Shown one piece after another: positions 1 through 4,650 of a stretch of DNA of 11,308 nucleotides (the first letter of the stretch is position 1; each line of letters begins with the position of its first letter). Below the pieces are notes generated by a model that saw only the letters and a program-made list of their open reading frames with translations, was not told where the DNA came from and did not search any database. This DNA comes from JALZAA01 sp035316025. Its GTDB lineage: Bacteria > Actinomycetota > Acidimicrobiia > IMCC26256 > JACDBD01. The translations under genes and the position numbers were made by a program. Location of the stretch: contig DATFXL010000012.1 of NCBI GenBank assembly GCA_035316025.1, positions 1-11,308 on the forward strand. Reading direction: 5' to 3'.

Positions 1-800
1 TCGCCGAACACCGAAGCAAGTCCGCGCGCGATCGCCGTGTCGAGAGTGTGCTCGGACAAGCGGCCGAAGATTCCAAGGCCGCGATACGCGGAGTGGACGA
101 CGGCGGCGCCCGTCTCGGCGGAGGAAACGCCAGCGCGAGGCATCAGCGCGCCGTGCCCGATCACTCGGCCGTCATGAACTGCGATCGTCGACAGCAACCC
201 GCCCGAGGCGAGCACCTCCATCAAGTACTGAGGCCGGTAGAAGTCGGCGTGTACGTAGCTCAGGTGGTAGCTCTCGTAGAGCAGCTGGGCGATCGCCTCG
301 GCGTCCTGAGGCGTCGCGGCCCTCACCTCGATCGCGTCAGAAGCGTCTGCGCCCGTCGGTGCACGCCTGGGCGCAGCCTCGATGTGGTGCCACCGCGCCG
401 ATCCATCACCACCTGACCGTATGGTTACCGACGCTGTCAGCCGCTTCCCGTTCGCACCGAGATTTGTGAGCAGCACATCGCGGGCGTCACGAGGAAGCGC
501 CGCGAGCCCCTCCGGCAGCGGCCCGAATCCGCCACCGGCGCTCGTCAGCGGCAGGCCCCAGTCGTGCACGGCGACCTGAACCGAACCGTCGCCCGCCTCG
601 AGCGTCACCTCGATCTCGCCGAGGTCGTCGTCAGGGTACGCGTTGTCGAGCGTGAAGCTGACGAGTTGCCCGACGACGGCGGCAAGGCGCTGCTCGTCTT
701 CGGCGGCGATTCCTGCGGCTCGCGCGAACGCAGGAACCATTGAAAGCACCAGAGACGGCGCGCTCGCATCGCTGAGAACAGCGATCCTTACCCTCGACAC
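1..800 (-). CDS. RsbW-like HATPase / GNAT acetyltransferase fusion (3' end outside window)
   Basis: The minus frame is open from GTG at 800 to the window edge, giving 266 codons with the C-terminus missing. Residues 1-125 resemble the anti-sigma-factor type of HATPase_c domain: a helical start (MVPAFARAAGIAAEDEQRL), an N-box-like LDNAYP with Asn at 53, a D-x-G-x-P motif (DWGLP, Asp 80) and a closing NLGANGKRL. Residues from 157 form a GNAT domain: IEVRAATPQDAEAIAQLLY, then SYVHADFY, then the acetyl-CoA-binding motif A, YRGLGIF, around residue 240. This order (ATPase then GNAT) is a known bacterial fusion. By family, the GNAT part transfers an acyl group from acyl-CoA to an unknown amine, and the ATPase part may bind a regulatory partner. 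Both roles are inferred. The start is uncertain: there is no clear Shine-Dalgarno site before GTG 800, and an in-frame ATG at 740 would cut into the first helix. The gene is divergent from the ABM-like gene at 966. Confidence 0.85.
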   Translation of the reverse strand, partial: MSRVRIAVLSDASAPSLVLSMVPAFARAAGIAAEDEQRLAAVVGQLVSFTLDNAYPDDDLGEIEVTLEAGDGSVQVAVHDWGLPLTSAGGGFGPLPEGLAALPRDARDVLLTNLGANGKRLTASVTIRSGGDGSARWHHIEAAPRRAPTGADASDAIEVRAATPQDAEAIAQLLYESYHLSYVHADFYRPQYLMEVLASGGLLSTIAVHDGRVIGHGALMPRAGVSSAETGAAVVHSAYRGLGIFGRLSEHTLDTAIARGLASVFG

Positions 801-965
801 GGCAACAAGTGATGGTAGACCCCGAGTTCGGGCCGCGCATGGGAGGCGTTCGGCTTCGGCGCCCGTGTAGTGCTGGTCGACTGAGAGGTCTGGGGCCCCT
901 AGGTTCGTGCTGGCTAGGCGCCAGGGAAGCGACTGCACAGCGCACCGTGACAAGGAGGCCACCGA
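801..965. promoter_or_regulatory. Divergent intergenic region with RBS of the ABM-like gene
   Basis: This 165-bp gap separates two divergent genes and must hold at least the promoter for the rightward one. I see no convincing -35/-10 pair. Visible elements are a GGGGCCCC palindrome at 892-899 and a clear ribosome binding site, AAGGAGG at 952-958, seven bases before the ATG at 966. No matching site exists for the leftward gene, which may be leaderless. The regulatory assignment rests on position, not on recognised motifs. Confidence 0.35.
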
Positions 966-1259
966 ATGCGCCATTTTCGAGTTGCCCTGTACGACGTGAC
1001 GTCGGGCTCGGCCGCCGAGGTCATCGAGATCGCCCGGGCTGGGTTCCTGCCGATCTTCGAGGCCCAACCGGGCTTCGTGCGTTACGAAGTCGGCGAGCTC
1101 GACAACGGAGGCATCGCCTCGTTCAGCATCTGGGAGACAGCTGAGGAAGCGCTGCGAGCGGTCGAGCTTGCAGCTGACTTCGTCAGAGACAACCTCTCGA
1201 CTCGCGTACGACTTCGTGACGAGCACACGGGTGATGTCGCATGGGACGACCCCACGTAG
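966..1259 (+). CDS. ABM-like small protein (dimeric alpha/beta barrel fold)
   Basis: This 97-residue protein has the layout of the antibiotic-biosynthesis-monooxygenase (ABM) / dimeric alpha-beta barrel superfamily. It starts with a beta strand (HFRVALYDV), followed by a helix ending in AGFLPIFEAQPGFVRYEV, which is the typical 'phi-x-x-x-PGF-x-x-y' turn. A strand with SFSIWETAEEA comes next, where the 'W-E-t/s' followed by a helix is characteristic, and then a second helix that runs through LAADFVRDNL. Full length is normal for the family. The ATG start is fixed by AAGGAGG at 952-958 with a 7-base spacer. Members include quinol monooxygenases, heme-degrading enzymes and many small proteins without known activity. 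No substrate can be named here. It stands alone between the divergent GNAT fusion and the convergent MEDS gene, ending just before a hairpin. Confidence 0.75.
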   Translation: MRHFRVALYDVTSGSAAEVIEIARAGFLPIFEAQPGFVRYEVGELDNGGIASFSIWETAEEALRAVELAADFVRDNLSTRVRLRDEHTGDVAWDDPT

Positions 1260-1266
1260 CGCATCC

Positions 1267-1293
1267 CGACCGCGCATCTTCGACGCGCGGTCG
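1267..1293. terminator. Strong hairpin between convergent genes, likely bidirectional terminator
   Basis: CGACCGCGC at 1267-1275 is matched perfectly by GCGCGGTCG at 1285-1293, giving a 9-bp stem with a 9-base loop. It fills the gap between the stop of the ABM-like gene (1259) and the stop of the MEDS gene (1294, opposite strand). Neither side has a T-run, so it is not a classical Rho-independent terminator. GC-rich stems without U-tracts are commonly found at gene ends in high-GC actinobacteria. Confidence 0.6.
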
Positions 1294-1815
1294 CTAGTCG
1301 GACATCGAGAGCCGATGAGTGCCGCGCACCGCGGCAAGCGTGGCGGACTCGATTCGTGACCGATCGAAGGCACACAGCCCCGTGACGGGATTCTCCGCGA
1401 GGAAGCGCTCCGCGACCTCTTCCCATCCGAGCCACGCCTGCAAGCGGTCGGGAGTATCGACGAGACTGCTGTTGTCTGCCGCGACACGTATCCCCGTGTA
1501 GCCCTCCGAGAGCGCCTCGGCCAAGGCGGCAGCGAACGTGTCCCGCTGGGATGTAGGTACCACCATCCTGGTGTCGCCGTAGATCTCGGTGACGCTGGCG
1601 ATCACGAGTGCGCGTCGGTCCACGAGATGTTTCGGCCATTGCTCGACGACCGGGTCGTCGGCAACGAACATCTGCCGTTCGCCGCGAGCTGCGCCGGCGG
1701 CCAGAAACGTCGTGGCACCGCTCTCGAAGCGCGAGACACCGGAATAGACCCACCCGACATGGCCCGACGGCCAGGAGTCGTGCCGCCCGCGCGCTCGCAC
1801 GCCTGCCCTCGTCAT
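1294..1815 (-). CDS. Stand-alone MEDS-domain sensory protein
   Basis: The protein has 173 residues from ATG 1815. It matches the MEDS domain (named from the DcmR sensor of methanogens and methylotrophs): GHVGWVYSG at the start, FESGATTFLAAGAARGERQM and MFVADDP as the first nucleotide-binding-like unit, then YTGIRVAADNSSLVDTPDRL, the LGWEEVAERFLAENP helix, and LCAFDRSRI near the end. In actinobacteria MEDS is often followed by a STAS (anti-sigma-antagonist) domain. Here the protein ends about 15 residues after the MEDS core, so no effector domain is present. Alternative starts are ATG 1860 (45 bases upstream) and GTG 1800. None has a good ribosome binding site, and family length favours 1815 or 1800. 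The ligand is unknown. It converges on the ABM-like gene across a hairpin. Confidence 0.75.
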   Translation of the reverse strand: MTRAGVRARGRHDSWPSGHVGWVYSGVSRFESGATTFLAAGAARGERQMFVADDPVVEQWPKHLVDRRALVIASVTEIYGDTRMVVPTSQRDTFAAALAEALSEGYTGIRVAADNSSLVDTPDRLQAWLGWEEVAERFLAENPVTGLCAFDRSRIESATLAAVRGTHRLSMSD

Positions 1816-1993
1816 GGCGAGGAGCGTACCGCCACGGCATCGCCGAGTGCGCACGGCCATGCGAAAAGGAGGTCACGACATCGAGATCCTTGGCTCGGCG
1901 GCGGAACGCTGGCTTGCCGTCCGGTTCGCGCGAGCCGCACTCATGCTCGAGTCATCTCCGCCCCGTCATCGTCGACGCTGGAAGGAGGTGGCC

Positions 1994-2335
1994 ATGGCGA
2001 CCGATCCCCACCCCACCGCCCTCCCGCACGGCGAGCCCACCGACGTCTGGTTCGAGGAGACACGGCGAGCCGAGCACGATCTGGTGCGCGGAATCGTTAT
2101 CGGCATCGCCGTCGCAGTTCCCGCGTGTGTCGTGATGTTCATGGCCGCGGTCGGCTTCGACGCGAGCTACGAGTCCGTCCCGCTGGGCGGACCTCTCGCG
2201 ATGGGCGCGGCCGTGGGAACGCTCGCGGGTCTGTTCTTCGGCGCGTGGCTGGGCTTCGTGTTCAAGGGCCACGCGTTCGACGAGCTCGACCGGAAGGCAG
2301 CCGGCCACGAGGACGGGACCGCTCAGCAGTCGTAG
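1994..2335 (+). CDS. Small two-helix membrane protein, unknown function
   Basis: This is a 113-residue protein. ATG 1994 is chosen over in-frame upstream starts (1814, 1859) because AAGGAGGT at 1982-1989 precedes it at ideal spacing, and the extra upstream residues look non-coding (Arg-rich). A soluble N-terminus of about 33 residues (DVWFEETRRAEHDLVRG) leads into helix 1 (IVIGIAVAVPACVVMFMAAV). A short outside loop (GFDASYESVPLGGP) and a Gly-rich helix 2 (MGAAVGTLAGLFFGAWLGFV) follow, then a charged tail containing KGHAFDELD. Small actinobacterial membrane proteins of this layout are common and unnamed. I recognise no catalytic motif and assign no function. It precedes the winged-helix regulator by about 147 bases on the same strand. 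The 178-bp gap upstream (1816-1993) holds an orphan AAAAGGAGGT at 1863-1872 and nothing else I recognise. Confidence 0.7.
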   Translation: MATDPHPTALPHGEPTDVWFEETRRAEHDLVRGIVIGIAVAVPACVVMFMAAVGFDASYESVPLGGPLAMGAAVGTLAGLFFGAWLGFVFKGHAFDELDRKAAGHEDGTAQQS

Positions 2336-2423
2336 TCGCCGTCGAACCCGAGGCCGGGTACTGGGCCTTGGCCACGGGGCCGCCGATAAAGGAATAGGTG
2401 GAGTCGCAGAAGCCGGGCACCCG

Positions 2424-2452
2424 CGTTAGGAACCCGTTAATGACGGTTCACG
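2424..2452 (+). promoter_or_regulatory. Possible OmpR/PhoB-type direct-repeat operator upstream of the regulator gene
   Basis: CGTTA occurs at 2424-2428 and again at 2435-2439, exactly 11 bp apart. The two 11-mers agree at 7 of 11 positions. A weaker third element, GTTCACG, starts at 2446. OmpR/PhoB-type winged-helix proteins bind direct repeats of this period, and a gene for such a protein starts at 2483, so autoregulation is plausible. The same bases also form an imperfect hairpin: GAACC(C)GT at 2430-2437 against ACGGTTC at 2443-2449. A structural role is therefore an alternative. Confidence 0.35.
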
Positions 2453-2482
2453 TCGTGGCTGCGCTCGTGTAAAGGATCACTG

Positions 2483-3001
2483 GTGGACCGAGAAGTGTTC
2501 GTCCTGCGCTGGCCCGAAGAGGTGGACGCGGTCGAGCGCCTCAGGCACCTGGGGATCCCTCGCCTGCTGCTCGTAGAGCCCGGCGTCGCGCCTCCGAACG
2601 GGACGAGCTGTGTCGAGGACTGGGTCCGACTCCCCGCAGACGACGTGGACTTGCGTGTCCGCCTGGCTGCACTGGCCGAACGCGCCGCCCGCCACCCGCC
2701 CGCACCGATCGTCGAGGACCACGGCTGCCTCTCTCATCGAGGCGTGACCGTGATCCTTCCGCCGGTCGACGAACGGGTGGCACGTGCCCTCGTCGAGCAC
2801 TTCGGCCTGCCGGTGACCGTCGAGGAGCTTCGGGCGCGCGCGTGGCCGGACGGCGGGAGCAACACTGCGCTCCGCGTGCACATCTCGCGACTGCGCCGCA
2901 GGCTAGAACCGCTGGGGCTCGCGATCACGAGCGTGCGCGGACGTGGCTACCTCATCCGCGACCCAGAAACCGTGGACGCCATGTCGGCGACCGCCGTCTA
3001 G
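2483..3001 (+). CDS. Winged-helix (OmpR/PhoB C-terminal type) regulator with degenerate N-terminal domain
   Basis: This 172-residue protein starts at GTG 2483, with AAAGGATCA at 2471-2479 as a fair ribosome binding site. Residues 78-160 are a Trans_reg_C winged helix: LSHRGVTVILPPVDERVARA (first strands and helix), LPVTVEELRARAWP, the recognition helix around 127-141 (NTALRVHISRLRRRL), and the wing ending VRGRGYLI. Residues 1-70 resemble a shortened receiver. They include GIPRLLLVEPG, EDWVRLPADDVDLRVRLAAL and no acidic pocket or phospho-acceptor Asp in the usual place, so control by phosphorylation looks unlikely. It could instead respond to a ligand or to its own level. There is no histidine kinase next to it. 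Its TAG stop overlaps the stop of the convergent PII remnant. Targets are unknown; the repeat at 2424-2452 is a candidate self-site. Confidence 0.85.
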   Translation: MDREVFVLRWPEEVDAVERLRHLGIPRLLLVEPGVAPPNGTSCVEDWVRLPADDVDLRVRLAALAERAARHPPAPIVEDHGCLSHRGVTVILPPVDERVARALVEHFGLPVTVEELRARAWPDGGSNTALRVHISRLRRRLEPLGLAITSVRGRGYLIRDPETVDAMSATAV

Positions 3002-3111
3002 ATCGCGTCGCGGCCGCGTTCGTTCGTTCGAAAGTTGACGCCGAGGTCACGGAGAGCCTCGGCAACGTCGTCCAGCTTGTGCGGCTTCATGATGGCAACG
3101 ATCGCTCTCAC
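2998..3111 (-). pseudogene. Internally deleted PII signal-transduction protein (N-terminus joined to C-terminus)
   Basis: This 37-codon frame runs from GTG 3111. Residues 1-25 align without gaps to the PII (GlnB/GlnK) N-terminus: start, x, x, I, V, A, I, M, KPHKLDDVAEALRDLGV. The last residues, RTNERGRDAI followed by stop, match the natural PII C-terminus in actinobacteria (RTGERGxDAx). The approximately 75 residues between are absent, including the T-loop and most of the nucleotide-binding site, yet the frame is kept. Third-position GC is about 78 percent (28 of 36 codons), still coding-like but lower than in the neighbouring short genes. There is no ribosome binding site. It lies 50 bases after the DUF445 stop on the same strand and ends in a 4-base CTAG shared with the regulator's stop. 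I call it a remnant; a retained micro-peptide is possible. It cannot form a normal PII trimer. Confidence 0.7.
3018..3030. repeat. GTTC tandem repeat at the PII deletion junction
   Basis: Plus-strand GTTCGTTCGTTCG is 3.25 copies of a 4-base unit. On the minus strand it encodes the residues just after the missing PII middle (from the end of FR through TNE). Short repeats are typical sites of slippage or deletion. Confidence 0.6.
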
Positions 3112-3160
3112 ACTTCTGAAACAAATGCGCTCGCGACCGCGATGTCCGGCCGTGGGACGG

Positions 3161-4489
3161 CTAGAGCAGGTTCCCCGCGAAGTGGATGGCCAGGCCGACC
3201 AAGCCGCCCACCACGGTCCCGTTGATGCGGATGAACTGCAGATCGGGGCCGAGCAGGAGCTCGAGCTTGCGTGACGTCTCCTCGGCATCCCAGCGGGCGA
3301 GTGTCCCGCTTACGAGGCCAGCGATCTCGGCGTGGAAGTTCTCCCCCACGTAACGGATCCCCCACTCGACGACGTCGTCAACCTTGCCGGCGAGCGCCGG
3401 ATCGCCGCTGACGCGCCGGCCGGCGGCGACGATGGCGTCGGTGAGGCGCGCCCGCAGCTCGGAGTCGGGGTCGGCGGCCTGGGAGCGCAAGGCGGCCTTG
3501 GCGTCGATCCACAGGGATGCGAGCCACTGCCGCAGCTGCGGGTGGTCGAGCAACTCGAACTTGAGCTGTTCACCGCGCTCCCGGTACTCCGGCGAGTGCT
3601 GCAACCGGTCCGCGACGTCCCGGATCCAGTCGTCCAGTCGCGACCGGAGCTCGTGGCCAGTGTCGGTATTGACCCGGTCGAAGAAGCTGCACATGCCGTC
3701 GAGGAGCCGGTCGAAGATGCGGTTGTCGATCGCCGATGGCACCCACCACGGTGTCTCCTGCTCGAAGCGGGTACGCAGCGTTTCGCGGTTCTCGTCGAGG
3801 AAGCGTCCTGCCCCGCGCAACACGACGTCGAGAAGCTCCTGATGACGACCTTCTTCGGTGGCAGCGAGCAGCGCCTTGCCCGCCAGCGGCGCGAGTGGGA
3901 CGTTCTCGAGACCGCGCCGGAGCTGCTCGTGCAGCACATCCTGCACGTCCTCTTCGCGCATCGTGTCGGCGAGCTCGACGGCGACGTCGGCGGCGTGCTG
4001 GGCGACAACCTCCGCGTGTTCGCGGTCGGCGAGCCACGCGCCGAGACGCTCGGCGATGTGCGCTTCACGAAGGCGCGCGCTCATGGTGTCGGGGCTGAGG
4101 AAGTTCTCCTGCACGAAGGCGCCAAGCGTCTGGCCGAACTTGTCTTTTCGTTCGATGATGACGGCGCTGTGCGGGATCGGCACGCCGAGCGGGTGGCGGA
4201 ACACCGCGGTCACCGCGAACCAGTCCGCGATTCCGCCGACGAGCGACGCCGCCACGGCCGCCTGGAGGTACCCGGTCCAGCCCGAAGCGTCCCCGAATAC
4301 GGTGACGAGGACGAATGCGACGGCCATGACGACGAGAAGCCCGGTCGCACGCCACTTCATGGCGCGCAGCCGCTGCTGCCGCTGTGCCTCTTCGCGGACG
4401 GGCGGCGGGGCGGAGCCGGCAACCGCTCGCGTCGGCGCCGCGTCGGCGAGGCGAGCACTCTCGTCTGTCTGCGTCTGGAGCGAGGTCAT
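3161..4489 (-). CDS. DUF445 family membrane protein
   Basis: This 442-residue protein has the DUF445 (YjiN-like) architecture. A soluble basic N-terminus ends in RAMKWRATG, followed by a hydrophobic segment at about 50-66 and a second at about 73-90. The signature GIADWFAVTAVFRHPLGVPI lies around residues 86-105, with HSAVIIERKDKFGQTLGAFV after it and then VQENFL. A long charged helical region (about 135-420) includes TPWWVPSAIDNRIFDRLL, and the protein closes with GTVVGGLVGLAIHFAGNLL as a C-terminal membrane anchor. Length is typical for the family. Its biochemical role is not established; I assign none. ATG 4489 overlaps the TGA of the preceding short HAD-motif ORF (ATGA). There is no Shine-Dalgarno site, so it is probably made by translational coupling. 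A 13-bp palindrome lies just upstream (4491-4503). Confidence 0.9.
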   Translation of the reverse strand: MTSLQTQTDESARLADAAPTRAVAGSAPPPVREEAQRQQRLRAMKWRATGLLVVMAVAFVLVTVFGDASGWTGYLQAAVAASLVGGIADWFAVTAVFRHPLGVPIPHSAVIIERKDKFGQTLGAFVQENFLSPDTMSARLREAHIAERLGAWLADREHAEVVAQHAADVAVELADTMREEDVQDVLHEQLRRGLENVPLAPLAGKALLAATEEGRHQELLDVVLRGAGRFLDENRETLRTRFEQETPWWVPSAIDNRIFDRLLDGMCSFFDRVNTDTGHELRSRLDDWIRDVADRLQHSPEYRERGEQLKFELLDHPQLRQWLASLWIDAKAALRSQAADPDSELRARLTDAIVAAGRRVSGDPALAGKVDDVVEWGIRYVGENFHAEIAGLVSGTLARWDAEETSRKLELLLGPDLQFIRINGTVVGGLVGLAIHFAGNLL

Positions 4490-4641
4490 TGCGACAGTGT
4501 CGCGAGCGGACTGTCGTCGAGGTGGTCGAGCAGGACGCTCACCGGCCGCAACGAGCCCATCCCGACGAGACGGCGGATCGCCGCCAACCTGTTCTCGACG
4601 AGCGTGCCGTCGACGTCCACGAGCACTCCGGCTTCGGCCAT
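4486..4641 (-). CDS. Short ORF with HAD motif I, possibly a shrunken HAD phosphatase
   Basis: The frame has 51 codons from ATG 4641, starting 9 bases after the stop of the glycosyltransferase and ending in an ATGA overlap with DUF445. Third-position GC is 44 of 50 codons, which supports real coding. Residues 4-17 (AGVLVDVDGTLVEN) are a textbook HAD motif I, with the DxDGT nucleophile and acid Asp pair. The rest (LAAIRRLVGMGSLRPVSVLLDHLDDSPLATLSQ) has no motifs II, III or IV. The tail LLDHLDDSPL resembles, from memory, the C-termini of some actinobacterial HAD phosphatases, so an internal in-frame deletion is possible but not shown. It cannot be an active HAD enzyme alone. GAGAGG touches the ATG with no spacer, so an internal GTG start is also possible. 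Confidence 0.55.
   Translation of the reverse strand: MAEAGVLVDVDGTLVENRLAAIRRLVGMGSLRPVSVLLDHLDDSPLATLSQ
4491..4503. repeat. 13-bp perfect palindrome GCGACA-G-TGTCGC before DUF445
   Basis: GCGACA and TGTCGC flank a single central base. The site begins two bases upstream of the DUF445 ATG and lies inside the 3' end of the short HAD-motif ORF. It could be an operator or a chance coding palindrome; there is no second copy that I noticed. Confidence 0.35.
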
Positions 4642-4650
4642 CCTCTCTGG

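Noticed and set aside
48..579. Two plus-strand open frames at the left end
   Set aside because: Both are antisense to the HATPase-GNAT fusion, which shows ordered motifs in the minus frame.
1082..1876. 264-codon minus-strand open frame over the ABM and MEDS genes
   Set aside because: It is Arg-rich, runs through the hairpin and antisense to the ABM gene, and competes with the well-supported MEDS frame.
1814..1993. Longer N-terminus for the small membrane protein
   Set aside because: The added 60 residues are basic and low in similarity to anything. The AAGGAGGT site at 1982-1989 fits the ATG at 1994.
3131..3142. TCGCG-AC-CGCGA inverted repeat after DUF445, considered as terminator
   Set aside because: The loop is only 2 bases and the stem 5 bp. 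It cannot fold well as RNA and has no clear U-tract.
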